This document shows positions 26,900 through 35,997 of a stretch of DNA of 64,000 bases, piece by piece. The notes beneath the pieces are model-generated. The model was not told the origin of the DNA and did not search any database. It worked only from the letters and a program-made list of their open reading frames with translations. Numbering within the stretch: the stretch's first letter is position 1; every line of letters starts with the position of its first letter. A program made the position numbers and the translations under genes. Source of the DNA: G965215055 sp965215055 (GTDB taxonomy: Bacteria; Pseudomonadota; Gammaproteobacteria; UBA4575). The stretch is from contig OZ244046.1 in NCBI GenBank assembly GCA_965215055.1, positions 1,550,001 through 1,614,000 on the forward strand. The letters are read 5' to 3'.

Positions 26900-27700
26900 C
26901 TAGGGCCGGCTTCCCTGGTTTTTCTGTGCATTGTGCGCTGTACTCAAGATCAAACGGAAAATTTTTGGATTGGCAGCAACGAGATCGCCGCTGTCCAGGT
27001 GTGAATGGCCACCATGGTGGTCGCCTACCAGGCCACCGGCTTCCTGTACAATTAAACAACCTGCGGCGATATCCCAAATCCTCAGACCGGATTCCCAACA
27101 TCCGTCCAGGCGGCCCGCAGCCACGTAAGCCAGGTCGAGTGCCGCTGACCCGCTGCGGCGTATACTGGAGACTTGCAGTGCAAGCTTGTGTGCAGCGATA
27201 AGACGGGCGTCAGTTTCTTTATTTTTTTGCAAGGGAAAGCTGGTGCCCAGTAAGGCACTTTCAAGACTTGTCAGCTTTGACACTCTTATTTTGTGATCAT
27301 TCAGGGTCGCGCCGTTGCCCCGGCCAGCACAAAATAATTCATCCTTGAAGGGGTCGTAGATGACGGCTACTTCCAGGCGCTGCCGGTAACGTAGCGCAAT
27401 CGAGGTGGAGTAGTGTGGCAAGCCACGCAGGTAGTTTTTGGTCCCGTCAAGCGGGTCTATTATCCATTGGTATTCATTTCCGTCACTGTGTCCACTTTCT
27501 TCAGCAAGAATGCTGTGTTGAGGATAGGCGCGCTGTATGGTGTGGATAATCTCCTGCTCGGTCAGCCGGTCGACTTCACTGACAAAGTCATTTTTTTGCT
27601 TGGCCTGTATGGAAAGTGAATCCACTCGCTGCGCGTTGCGCGAAATGATTTTTCCCGCCTTGCGCGCGGCTTTGATGGCAATGGTTAAAGCTGCCTGCAT
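26900..27700 (-). CDS. suhB: Inositol-1-monophosphatase family protein SuhB
   Basis: 266 residues from ATG 27700. The Mg-binding motifs of the inositol monophosphatase family are all present: ILAEESGH, WIIDPLDGTKNY and LRIWDIAAGCLIVQEAGG. In Gammaproteobacteria SuhB is also a subunit of the rRNA antitermination complex. It is divergent from trmJ, as in many relatives of this group, with a 167-base shared control region. The high-GC glycosyltransferase run follows only 23 bases downstream, so the accessory operon appears to have been inserted behind it. Confidence 0.93.
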   Translation of the reverse strand: MQAALTIAIKAARKAGKIISRNAQRVDSLSIQAKQKNDFVSEVDRLTEQEIIHTIQRAYPQHSILAEESGHSDGNEYQWIIDPLDGTKNYLRGLPHYSTSIALRYRQRLEVAVIYDPFKDELFCAGRGNGATLNDHKIRVSKLTSLESALLGTSFPLQKNKETDARLIAAHKLALQVSSIRRSGSAALDLAYVAAGRLDGCWESGLRIWDIAAGCLIVQEAGGLVGDHHGGHSHLDSGDLVAANPKIFRLILSTAHNAQKNQGSRP

Positions 27701-27867
27701 TGGATGCCCGGGGTAAGTGAATGCCGTCTCATGGGTGCCACAGCATAGCATTCCCTGGTGAAATACGTACCATGTAGAGACATCAGAATTTTTTTACGAA
27801 AACCCTGGGGCATGCTCAAAAATTCTGGCCAGCCCTGTAAAAGATTTGTATATGAATCTATAACTAC

Positions 27868-28605
27868 ATGAGTAATTCCGGTCAAGTTTATATCGTGCTG
27901 GTTGAGCCCTCAAATCCAGGCAATATCGGTGCGGTAGCTCGCGCTGCGAAAACCATGGCGATTGAAAATCTGGTTTTGGTCAATCCGAAATGTTTTCCGG
28001 ATAAGCAAGCTACTGTACGGGCAACCGGTGCGGCGGACGTCTTGGAACGGGCGGTGATTTGCAACTCTTTGCAGGAAGCAGTCGGCAGTTGTACTTTTGT
28101 AGTCGGTACAAGTTCGCGCAGGCGAGGTTTCCCGCTTCCTGAGGTTACCCCGCGTGAGTTGGGCAAAAGGGTCTGGCAGGAGTTGCAGTCGGGAAACGTT
28201 GCGATTGTTTTTGGACGTGAGAGCAGTGGGCTGTCGAATGAGGAAATGGCTCTCTGTCATCGGGCAACCATGATTCCTGCAAACCGGGAGTTTGGCTCTT
28301 TGAATATTGCGGCAGCAGTGCAAGTGATTTGTTACGAGATTTTCACGGCAACCTTGCAGCAAGCCCCGGTGAAAATGGATGAGGGAGGTGAGCTTGCAAC
28401 TTCAACGGAGCTTGAGCAGTTTTTTGAGCACTTGGGGAAAGTGTTACTGGAGATAGAGTTTCTGGACCCAAAACAGCCTAAATTACTGATGCGGCGCTTG
28501 AGAAATCTTTATCATCGCGCTCGCGTGACGCGGGTAGAGGTCAATATCCTGCGAGGTATTTTAAGTGCTGCGCAAAAGTCTCTGGAAGACCGGGGATTCA
28601 AGTGA
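27868..28605 (+). CDS. trmJ: tRNA (cytidine/uridine-2'-O)-methyltransferase TrmJ
   Basis: 245 residues, SpoU/TrmH (SPOUT) family. Motif 1 is PGNIGAVARAAK at about residue 15, motif 2 is IVFGRESSGLSNEE and motif 3 is SLNIAAAVQVICYE, which together form the trefoil knot that binds SAM. TrmJ methylates the 2'-O of position 32 in tRNAs. Length and position between suhB and iscR match the usual gammaproteobacterial order. The C-terminal helix region (FFEHLGKVLLEIEF) is also typical. Confidence 0.93.
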   Translation: MSNSGQVYIVLVEPSNPGNIGAVARAAKTMAIENLVLVNPKCFPDKQATVRATGAADVLERAVICNSLQEAVGSCTFVVGTSSRRRGFPLPEVTPRELGKRVWQELQSGNVAIVFGRESSGLSNEEMALCHRATMIPANREFGSLNIAAAVQVICYEIFTATLQQAPVKMDEGGELATSTELEQFFEHLGKVLLEIEFLDPKQPKLLMRRLRNLYHRARVTRVEVNILRGILSAAQKSLEDRGFK

Positions 28606-28737
28606 CAAGAGCTGATAATGTCCAGGTACAGGCCTGTCTGTGCGGTAATTTTCAAGCATTTGGAAGTTCAGCCCTTGATTCGTGTAGAAATATCCTCATC
28701 TAACTAAAGAGATAGTGTGATTTTTTAGCATGGACTC

Positions 28738-28766
28738 TATAATACCTGAGTGCATTACTTGGTTAT
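28738..28766 (+). promoter_or_regulatory. iscR promoter -10 and type 1 IscR binding site
   Basis: TATAAT at 28738-28743 is followed at once by a 25-base imperfect palindrome at 28742-28766 (ATACCTGAG near its left end, TTGGTTAT at its right). It matches about 20 of 25 positions of the type 1 IscR consensus by my reading. The -35 region is weak. This fits the known autorepression of the isc operon by [2Fe-2S]-IscR. Confidence 0.6.
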
Positions 28767-28828
28767 TTGCCATGTTTGCACTTGGATTTGGTTCATTCGG
28801 CTTGTTGAAGATTGGGGGACGACACGCC

Positions 28829-29287
28829 ATGAAGCTTGGTACAAGAGGACGGTATGCAGTGACTGCGATGTTGGATATAGCACTTCATCGCCACAAGGGG
28901 CCTGTTTCTTTGTCCGATATTTCAGTACGACAGGGAATCTCGCTGCCTTACCTGGAGCAGCTTTTTACGCACTTGCGTAAGCGCGGGCTGGTTACAAGTA
29001 CCCGTGGACCGGGTGGAGGTTATTCGCTGGCACTGGACTCGGAGAAAATCGCTATTGCAGACGTTATTGCAGCCGTTGATGAGGGCATTGACGCCACGCG
29101 TTGCGGTGGCAGCGCTGATTGCCAGAATCATCAGCGCTGTTTAACGCACAGCTTGTGGGAGAATTTGAGTAACCAGATTCACAGTTATCTCTCAAATATC
29201 AGCCTGGAGCAGGCAATACGTGAAACACACGTGCAAGGTGTTGCCAATCGGCAAGATTATCAAATGCAGCGTGTAGAATGTACGTAA
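28829..29287 (+). CDS. iscR: Fe-S cluster-sensing regulator IscR
   Basis: 152 residues, Rrf2 family. The start at ATG 28829 is set by the family N-terminus MKLGTRGRYAV and a GGGGGA ribosome site; an upstream in-frame extension is not coding. Winged helix with GISLPYLEQLF and the GPGGGY wing. The cluster ligands are three cysteines in CGGSADCQNHQRC plus the following His. Represses the isc operon when loaded with a [2Fe-2S] cluster. First gene of the operon, with a matching palindrome upstream. Confidence 0.95.
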   Translation: MKLGTRGRYAVTAMLDIALHRHKGPVSLSDISVRQGISLPYLEQLFTHLRKRGLVTSTRGPGGGYSLALDSEKIAIADVIAAVDEGIDATRCGGSADCQNHQRCLTHSLWENLSNQIHSYLSNISLEQAIRETHVQGVANRQDYQMQRVECT

Positions 29288-29298
29288 GGAAAGAAGTT

Positions 29299-30522
29299 AT
29301 GACAGACCTGAAGCTACCTATTTACCTGGATTACAGTGCTACGACTCCTGTTGACGACCGCGTGGCTAAAAAAATGACGGAGTGCCTAACCCTTGAAGGA
29401 AACTATGGGAACCCGGCGTCGCGTAGTCACAGTTTTGGCTGGGACGCCGAGAAGGCAGTTGAAGAGGCACGCAAACAAGTGGCGGCATTGATCAACGCCG
29501 ATGCGAAAGAAATTATCTGGACCAGTGGTGCGACCGAGTCTGATAACCTGGCAATTAAAGGTGCGGCACATTTTTATCAAAAGAATGGCCGGCATATCAT
29601 CACGTGTAAAACTGAACACAAGGCTGTATTGGATACCTGTAGACAACTGGAGCGTGAGGATTTTGAAGTAACTTACCTGGAGCCGCGTGACTCTGGTCTC
29701 ATTGATCTCGATGACCTGAAGCAGGCTATTCGGGAAGATACGATCCTGGTTTCGATCATGCACGTCAATAATGAAATTGGTGTTATCCAGGATATTAAGG
29801 CGATTGGTGAGGTTACTCGTGAGCATAAGATAATTTTTCACGTTGATGCTGCACAAAGCCCGGGTAAGGCGCCGATTGACTTGCAAGATATGAAAGTCGA
29901 TTTGATGAGTCTGTCCGCACACAAGGTTTATGGGCCGAAAGGTATTGGTGCCCTGTACGTGCGCAGGAAGCCGCGAGTGCGCATCGAGGCGCAGATGCAC
30001 GGTGGTGGACATGAACGCGGGATGCGGTCAGGTACCCTGGCGACGCACCAGATTGTAGGTATGGGAGAGGCGTTTCGAATCGCCAGGGAAGAAATGGCCG
30101 CAGATAATGAACGTATTCGCATGTTGAGAAACAGGCTTTTGAATGGGCTGGGAGATATCGAGGAAATTTATATCAATGGTGACCTGGAGCAACGGGTCTC
30201 AGGCAATCTTAACGTCAGTTTCAATTTTATTGAGGGTGAGAGCCTGATTATGGCACTTAAAGATATTGCGGTGTCATCGGGTTCGGCGTGTACAAGTGCG
30301 TCGCTGGAGCCAAGTTACGTGCTGCGGGCTTTGGGACGTGATGATGAGCTTGCGCATAGTTCAATTCGATTTACGATTGGCCGATTTACAACGGCAGAGG
30401 AAATAGATTACACCGTTGAATTGATCAAGAACGCTGTAATCAAACTGCGTAATCTCTCGCCTTTGTGGGAGATGCACAAGGAAGGGGTCGATCTCAAGAC
30501 CGTGGAATGGGCAGCACACTAG
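29299..30522 (+). CDS. iscS: Cysteine desulfurase IscS
   Basis: 407 residues from ATG 29299 after AAGGAAAG; the frame extends a little upstream but the family begins at MTDLKLPIYLDYSATTP. The PLP lysine is in SAHKVYGPKG and the catalytic cysteine loop in SSGSACTSASLEPS. It takes sulfur from cysteine and passes it as persulfide to IscU, TusA and ThiI. The C-terminal end is consistent with full length. Eleven bases separate it from iscR. Confidence 0.96.
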   Translation: MTDLKLPIYLDYSATTPVDDRVAKKMTECLTLEGNYGNPASRSHSFGWDAEKAVEEARKQVAALINADAKEIIWTSGATESDNLAIKGAAHFYQKNGRHIITCKTEHKAVLDTCRQLEREDFEVTYLEPRDSGLIDLDDLKQAIREDTILVSIMHVNNEIGVIQDIKAIGEVTREHKIIFHVDAAQSPGKAPIDLQDMKVDLMSLSAHKVYGPKGIGALYVRRKPRVRIEAQMHGGGHERGMRSGTLATHQIVGMGEAFRIAREEMAADNERIRMLRNRLLNGLGDIEEIYINGDLEQRVSGNLNVSFNFIEGESLIMALKDIAVSSGSACTSASLEPSYVLRALGRDDELAHSSIRFTIGRFTTAEEIDYTVELIKNAVIKLRNLSPLWEMHKEGVDLKTVEWAAH

Positions 30523-30558
30523 TTATATTATTAGATAAAGAAATAGGAGACGATAACC

Positions 30559-30948
30559 ATGTCATACAGTGATAAAGTGTTGGATCACTACGAAAATCCG
30601 CGCAACGTCGGATCGTTTGATAAGGAAGACCAGAACGTTGGCACGGGCATGGTGGGTGCACCGGCTTGTGGCGACGTGATGAAGTTACAGATCAAGGTTG
30701 ATGATGAAGGCGTCATCGAGGATGCCAAGTTCAAGACCTATGGCTGTGGTTCCGCGATTGCTTCATCCAGCCTGTTAACTGAGTGGGTGAAGGGTAAGAC
30801 GATCGAACAGGCCAGCGAGATCAAGAATACGGATATTGCGGAAGAGCTTGCCTTGCCGCCAGTGAAGATTCATTGCTCCGTGCTGGCAGAAGACGCGATT
30901 AAAGCCGCGATTAATGATCTTAAAGCCAAGGCGGGTGAAGCACAGTAA
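30559..30948 (+). CDS. iscU: Fe-S scaffold protein IscU
   Basis: 129 residues. The three cluster-ligand cysteines are in GAPACGDVM, TYGCGSAIAS and KIHCSVLAEDA, and the LPPVK motif recognised by the chaperone HscA is present at about residue 99. It assembles the nascent [2Fe-2S] cluster with sulfur from IscS. Ribosome site AGGAGACG before the ATG. Confidence 0.97.
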   Translation: MSYSDKVLDHYENPRNVGSFDKEDQNVGTGMVGAPACGDVMKLQIKVDDEGVIEDAKFKTYGCGSAIASSSLLTEWVKGKTIEQASEIKNTDIAEELALPPVKIHCSVLAEDAIKAAINDLKAKAGEAQ

Positions 30949-30973
30949 AGGAAGTATGTAGAAGGATTGGATA

Positions 30974-31297
30974 GTGTTGATTTCATTAACGCATAGTGCA
31001 GCGGAACACGTCAAGGCACACCTTGAAAAGCGTGGCAAGGGCGTGGGTGTGCGTCTGGGTGTAAAAACTACTGGTTGTTCGGGAATGGCTTACACTGTTG
31101 AGTTCGCGGACCAGGTAGAGGCCGAAGATCATGTTTTTGAGGATAAAGGTGTCAAGGTTATCGTCAGTCCTAAAAGCATGGTGTATCTGCATGGCACTGA
31201 GCTGGACTTTACGCGTGAAGGGCTGAATGAGGGGTTTCAATTCAGGAATCCCAACGAAAAAGAACGCTGCGGATGTGGGGAGAGTTTTAGCGTTTGA
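30974..31297 (+). CDS. iscA: Iron-sulfur carrier protein IscA
   Basis: 107 residues, GTG start at 30974. A-type carrier with the three conserved cysteines: one in TTGCSGMAY and two in the C-terminal CGCGESF. Delivers [4Fe-4S] or [2Fe-2S] clusters to apo-proteins. Operon position between iscU and hscB is standard. Confidence 0.96.
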   Translation: MLISLTHSAAEHVKAHLEKRGKGVGVRLGVKTTGCSGMAYTVEFADQVEAEDHVFEDKGVKVIVSPKSMVYLHGTELDFTREGLNEGFQFRNPNEKERCGCGESFSV

Positions 31298-31355
31298 TTC
31301 TTTTCCTGGTTTTGATCTTTCTTCGACGGTAGTCGCGTACAAACCCGAATAATCC

Positions 31356-31898
31356 ATGGATATATCTTTCACTCGAAATTATTTCGAGTTGTTTGGGCTA
31401 TCTGAAAGTTTTGCAATCGATCAACAGGCACTGGCGGAAAAATATCGTTCTCTGCAAAGTGCTTTACACCCGGATCGCTTTGTTAATAAAACTGACCAGG
31501 AACGTCGTATCTCGGCACAAAGTGCGGCACTTGTGAATGAGGCCTATGTCACGTTAAAAAGTGATTTGAAGCGCGCTAACTATTTATTAAAGCTTAAAGA
31601 TATTGAATTCGATCCCGATACGGAAACTTCAAGCGATACCGAGTTTCTTGTACGCCAAATGGAATTGCATGAGCGTATAGAGGAAATAGATGATGCAGAT
31701 GATCCAGTAATGGCATTGGATGATTTGGCACGAGAGCTGAGACAACAACAAGCACAGTTGATTTCACAGTTTTCAGGTCAGTACGCAGAGGACGACCTGG
31801 CTAATGCGAAAGACACGGCGTTAAAGCTGCAATTTTACGAGCGGTTGAATAACCAGGTTGGAAAAAAGCAGGAACAATACGAAGAAGGACGTTTATAA
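31356..31898 (+). CDS. hscB: Co-chaperone HscB (J-domain)
   Basis: 180 residues. The N-terminal J domain has the HPD triad in ALHPDRFVN at about residue 36; the C-terminal three-helix region contacts IscU. It stimulates the ATPase of HscA and brings IscU to it. Eight bases before hscA, so the two are co-translated or nearly so. Confidence 0.95.
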   Translation: MDISFTRNYFELFGLSESFAIDQQALAEKYRSLQSALHPDRFVNKTDQERRISAQSAALVNEAYVTLKSDLKRANYLLKLKDIEFDPDTETSSDTEFLVRQMELHERIEEIDDADDPVMALDDLARELRQQQAQLISQFSGQYAEDDLANAKDTALKLQFYERLNNQVGKKQEQYEEGRL

Positions 31899-31905
31899 GT
31901 AGCAC

Positions 31906-33780
31906 ATGGCACTATTGCAAATATCGGAGCCCGGCCAGTCTGCTGCACCACGTGAACACTGGCTTGCAGCCGGAATCGATTTGGGTACAACGAATTCTCT
32001 TGTTGCCTCGGTATGCGATGGCGTGGTTGAGACGTTGGCAGATGAAAGTGGCGCACACATACTTCCATCCGTAGTGCGTTATACCGAAAATGGCAATGTC
32101 ATGGTAGGAACTCCGGCACTGGATCACGCTACGACGGATCCCCTTAATACGTTTGCTTCGGTGAAACGAATCATAGGCAGGTCCGTTGGTGACTTGTCTA
32201 CCTTGCAGGGTTATTTGCCGTACCGGTTTGTAGATAGGGATAGCGGCGTGCCACGTATGCAAACGACTACCGGTCCTGTTACTTCCATAGAGGTATCGGC
32301 AGAAATCCTGAAGGCTTTGCGTCGTCGGGCGGAGACAAGGCTTGGTGGCAAGCTCTCAGGGGTAGTGATTACGGTTCCGGCATATTTTGACGACGCGCAA
32401 CGCCAGGCTACCAAGGATGCGGCCAGGCTTGCCGGGTTGAATGTATTTCGATTACTTAATGAACCCACTGCTGCAGCAGTTGCATATGGCCTGGATCAGC
32501 AGGCAGAAGGAATAACGGCTATTTATGACCTGGGTGGAGGCACGTTTGATATCTCGATACTCAGGTTGTCCAAAGGCGTGTTTGAAGTATTGTCTACGGG
32601 GGGTGATACGGCACTGGGTGGCGATGATTTTGATCGAGAGATTGCGATCTGGGCACTACAACAGGCGAAACTGGATGCTAATAATGATCATCAGCTTATG
32701 CGGCGAGCGATGACTGAGGCACGTCGCGTAAAAGAGGTGTTAACTGGTGTACACGAGGCATTATTCAGCCTGGAGCTGGGTGATAATTCGCTGTTCGAGA
32801 CGAAATTGACGCGCACACAATTTGAAAAACTGGTAGAGCCTTATGTAAAAAAAACCATCACGTGGTGTCGTAAAACCCTGCGTGCTGCAGAAGTCGAGGT
32901 AACGGACGTTGAGCACGTGGTGATGGTGGGTGGTTCAACCCGTATTCCTTACGTGTGTAACCAGGTAGAAAGTTTTTTCGGCAGCCCGCCTTTGACCGAG
33001 ATTGATCCGGACAATGTTGTTGCCATGGGCGCGGCTCGCCAAGCCGATGTACTGGCGGGCAATAAGCCGGAGGAGAAGACGTTGCTGTTGGATGTATTGC
33101 CGCTCTCGTTGGGGATAGAGACGATGGGAGGCCTGGTTGAGAAAATTATCGAGAGAAATACTGCGATACCCGCGGCCAGGGCAAGGGAGTTTACTACTTT
33201 TAAGGATGGACAAACCGCCATGCGCATCCACGTCTTACAGGGAGAACGAGATAAAGTAGAGGATTGTCGTTCCCTGGCAAATTTTAACTTGACCGGTATC
33301 CCGCCCATGGTTGCAGGATCGGCGCGTATAAAAGTTACTTTCCAGGTCGATGCAGACGGGTTGCTTGGAGTGAGTGCCGCAGAACAAAGCAGCGGAGTGC
33401 ACGCCCGTGTCGAGGTGAAACCTGCATACGGTCTCACTGATATCGAGATCGAGCAAATGCTGAAAGATTCTTTTGAGCATGCCGAGGATGACATGCACGC
33501 AAGACAATTAGCCGAGCAGTACGTTGAAGCGGACCGTGTGTTGGAGGCCTTGCGTGCCGCACTTGCAAAAGATGGAGCCGATTTGTTGACTGCAGAAGAA
33601 AGGGCAAAGGTTGATCAAGCCGCAAGCAAACTGGCAATTGCACGCCAGGGAAACGATGGTGAGTTGATTGAACAAGCTATTAAAAACCTGGAGCAGGAGA
33701 GCGAAGTGTTTATTGCGCGTAGAATGAACCGGAGTGTACAGCAGGTGATGAAAGGTCATCGCGTCGAGGAGTTTGAATGA
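31906..33780 (+). CDS. hscA: Fe-S assembly Hsp70 chaperone HscA
   Basis: 624 residues, Hsp70 family. The nucleotide-binding domain has IDLGTTNSLVA near residue 26, NEPTAAAVAYGLD and YDLGGGTFDIS. The substrate domain is typical of HscA rather than DnaK, being shorter at the C-terminus and lacking the acidic tail. It binds the LPPVK motif of IscU and promotes cluster transfer. Confidence 0.96.
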   Translation: MALLQISEPGQSAAPREHWLAAGIDLGTTNSLVASVCDGVVETLADESGAHILPSVVRYTENGNVMVGTPALDHATTDPLNTFASVKRIIGRSVGDLSTLQGYLPYRFVDRDSGVPRMQTTTGPVTSIEVSAEILKALRRRAETRLGGKLSGVVITVPAYFDDAQRQATKDAARLAGLNVFRLLNEPTAAAVAYGLDQQAEGITAIYDLGGGTFDISILRLSKGVFEVLSTGGDTALGGDDFDREIAIWALQQAKLDANNDHQLMRRAMTEARRVKEVLTGVHEALFSLELGDNSLFETKLTRTQFEKLVEPYVKKTITWCRKTLRAAEVEVTDVEHVVMVGGSTRIPYVCNQVESFFGSPPLTEIDPDNVVAMGAARQADVLAGNKPEEKTLLLDVLPLSLGIETMGGLVEKIIERNTAIPAARAREFTTFKDGQTAMRIHVLQGERDKVEDCRSLANFNLTGIPPMVAGSARIKVTFQVDADGLLGVSAAEQSSGVHARVEVKPAYGLTDIEIEQMLKDSFEHAEDDMHARQLAEQYVEADRVLEALRAALAKDGADLLTAEERAKVDQAASKLAIARQGNDGELIEQAIKNLEQESEVFIARRMNRSVQQVMKGHRVEEFE

Positions 33781-33823
33781 AAGGCAATGGCCAGGTAGTA
33801 ACACCAGGCTGACGAGCGAAAGA

Positions 33824-34162
33824 ATGACCAAGATAACTTTTCTGCCTCACGAAGAAATTTGTCCGCAAGGCAAAATAATTGAAGTTGAGCCGGGCGTCAG
33901 TATATGTAATGCTGCGCTTGCAAATGGTATTGAGATTGAGCACGCTTGTGAAAAATCGTGTGCCTGTACGACCTGTCACGTTTACGTGCGCGAGGGCCTT
34001 GACTCGCTTTCTGAAGCTGAAGAGAACGAAGAGGATTACCTTGACAAGGCTTGGGGACTGGAGCCTGATTCCCGCTTGAGTTGCCAAGCCATCGTGGGCG
34101 AAGAAAATCTGGTCGTCGAGATTCCCAAGTACACTATTAACATGGTCTCGGAACAACACTAG
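33824..34162 (+). CDS. fdx: [2Fe-2S] ferredoxin of the isc operon
   Basis: 112 residues from ATG 33824; the upstream frame extension is unlikely given the family start at MTKITFLPH. Adrenodoxin-type ligands are ACEKSCACTTCHVYV plus the distal SCQAIV cysteine. It supplies electrons for cluster assembly on IscU. Usual place between hscA and iscX. Confidence 0.95.
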   Translation: MTKITFLPHEEICPQGKIIEVEPGVSICNAALANGIEIEHACEKSCACTTCHVYVREGLDSLSEAEENEEDYLDKAWGLEPDSRLSCQAIVGEENLVVEIPKYTINMVSEQH

Positions 34163-34208
34163 TATTTTACAAGGTATCTATACATATTATTTTGTGTGAG
34201 AAGTTATC

Positions 34209-34409
34209 ATGAGTTTGAAATGGACGGATTCCCTGGAAATAGCTATTGCGCTGGATGAGAAGCATCCGGATGTTGATCCTCAATACATACGTTTTACCGA
34301 TCTTCACGCCTGGATATGTGCGTTGGACGAGTTTGATGATGATCCGGAGTCATCTAATGAGAGAATTCTGGAAGCAATTCAAATGGCGTGGCTTGATGAA
34401 CGCGACTGA
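34209..34409 (+). CDS. iscX: IscX (YfhJ) Fe-S assembly adaptor
   Basis: 66 residues, acidic, beginning MSLKWTDSLEIAIAL and containing DVDPQYIRFTDLH and the acidic stretch EFDDDPESSNE, with the end AWLDERD, all characteristic of IscX. It binds IscS and iron and modulates cluster synthesis. Last gene of the isc run before ndk; 146 bases follow before the next start. Confidence 0.95.
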   Translation: MSLKWTDSLEIAIALDEKHPDVDPQYIRFTDLHAWICALDEFDDDPESSNERILEAIQMAWLDERD

Positions 34410-34555
34410 TAATCGATAATTTCTTACTGTCTTTCTGATATCGCCTGTAGTCGGGAGTAGAATCGGCCGGGGTACCCGGAAAAGTTTAGTGTAAATTAAT
34501 CTCCAGTATTTTATCTGGTATTTGTAATACGTATAAGACGTGGAGCTCATCACAT

Positions 34556-34990
34556 ATGGCAATGGAACGCACCTTATCTATCATTAAACCTGATGCCGTG
34601 CAAAAAAACGTGATTGGAGATATCCAGTCACGAATAGAGAATACCGGCTTGTCGATAATTGCGGTGAAGATGTTGAGAATAAGCCGAAAACAAGCGGGAG
34701 ATTTTTACGGCATCCATAAAGAAAAACCATTTTATGATAACTTGATTGATTTTATGACCTCTGGGCCGGTAGTTGTACAGGTGCTTGAAGGTGAGGACGC
34801 GATCTCGAATTATCGCCGGATTATGGGAGTGGTGAACTCTGGTGAGACAAATACCGGAACAATTCGTGCCGATTACGCATCTTCTGCAACCAAAAATGCG
34901 GTACACGGGTCGGATTCAAAAAAGAATGCAAAGCGCGAAATCAAGTTTTTCTTTGCAGACCACGAAATATTTTCACGCGGTAAAGATTGA
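34556..34990 (+). CDS. ndk: Nucleoside diphosphate kinase
   Basis: 144 residues. ERTLSIIKPDAV at the N-terminus, RISRKQAGDFYG in the middle and the active-site His in NAVHGSDSKKNA. Balances NTP pools by phosphate transfer through that histidine. The ATG at 34556 is followed by a second at 34562; either is possible. It follows iscX as in Pseudomonas, but the next gene is rodZ, without rlmN and pilF between. Confidence 0.95.
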   Translation: MAMERTLSIIKPDAVQKNVIGDIQSRIENTGLSIIAVKMLRISRKQAGDFYGIHKEKPFYDNLIDFMTSGPVVVQVLEGEDAISNYRRIMGVVNSGETNTGTIRADYASSATKNAVHGSDSKKNAKREIKFFFADHEIFSRGKD

Positions 34991-35072
34991 CGAAACGGAT
35001 ATATCAATAAGGAATGAATGGATGGACCTGAAGGATTTCAAGGCACACTAAAATTAAGGTTGTCATCTCAAG

Positions 35073-35969
35073 GTGTCACAAGGGCATGTAGTAGATATTG
35101 GCGCATTGCTGATTAGTGCGCGTAATCATGCTGCATTAACCCAAAAAGATGTGGCCGCCCGGATCAATTTGTCGTTAAGCACGGTACGGGCGCTTGAAAG
35201 TAGTGAGTTTGAGAAGTTGCCTGAATCTACCTACGTGCGTGGCTATTTACGCCTTTATGCAAAGGCAGTGGGAATTGACGCGAAGGGCTTGGTCAGCGCC
35301 TACGATGAACAATATCACGTTGAGTCCAGGATTGGTTCAATGCTGGGCCCCAGGGCTGGCTACGGTTCTGTTGTTTTGCAGGGCACGGTAGTCATTATCA
35401 CCGTACTGGTTGGTTTGCTGGTGGTCTGGTGGATGAGTGGAAAGCCGACTCCAGGGCAGGACGTTGAGCTGGCAAGTGATGGCCCCGTTGTTTCCCCTGG
35501 CTTCGAAGATGAGGCTGCTCCTCCCTGGTCTGCCGAGACCGGCGATACGGACAATACCGCTCATTCTTCTGTTGAAAAAATCTCCGGCCAATCATCGCCC
35601 GTAGCAGAAAGACAAGGCTCACAGCCTGAATATGATGCAAGCACCAGCGCAAGTGTGGAGCAAGCCGAGGACGATAAATCATTGTCTCCAAGTCCGGGTA
35701 CGCTTGATGAGAATGCTGACGTGCTGACGGTAACGTACACCGAGGTAAGCTGGACGGAAATCAAGGATGCCGATGCAAACCTTCTCATGCGTGGTTTGAT
35801 TGAGGCCGGAACCGTGAGAAAATTAAACGGCAAGGCACCATTTCATGTGCTGCTCGGCAATTCCCCGGGTGTTGTAGTTGAGCTTAATGGGCAACGTTTT
35901 GATCATTCTCGATTTAAGAGGAGTGACCGCGTGGCAAAGTTCCAGGTGTCAAGCAATTCATTCAATTAG
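35073..35969 (+). CDS. rodZ: RodZ-like cytoskeletal membrane protein
   Basis: 298 residues, GTG start. Cytoplasmic helix-turn-helix of the HTH_25 type (ALTQKDVAARINLSLSTVRA, residues about 20-40), then YVRGYLRLYAKAVG. A single transmembrane segment lies near 107-125 (VVIITVLVGLLVVWWM), followed by a low-complexity Ser/Pro-rich linker and a C-terminal domain (SWTEIKDADANLL to GNSPGVVVELNG). Links MreB filaments to the membrane for rod shape. Position before hisS supports the name. Confidence 0.9.
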   Translation: MSQGHVVDIGALLISARNHAALTQKDVAARINLSLSTVRALESSEFEKLPESTYVRGYLRLYAKAVGIDAKGLVSAYDEQYHVESRIGSMLGPRAGYGSVVLQGTVVIITVLVGLLVVWWMSGKPTPGQDVELASDGPVVSPGFEDEAAPPWSAETGDTDNTAHSSVEKISGQSSPVAERQGSQPEYDASTSASVEQAEDDKSLSPSPGTLDENADVLTVTYTEVSWTEIKDADANLLMRGLIEAGTVRKLNGKAPFHVLLGNSPGVVVELNGQRFDHSRFKRSDRVAKFQVSSNSFN

Positions 35970-35997
35970 CCTTTATCCCTAAAGCAAGGAAGGCAAG

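Noticed and set aside
28730..28828. 33-codon N-terminal extension of IscR
   Set aside because: It covers the promoter and IscR-site palindrome; the family start is at 28829.
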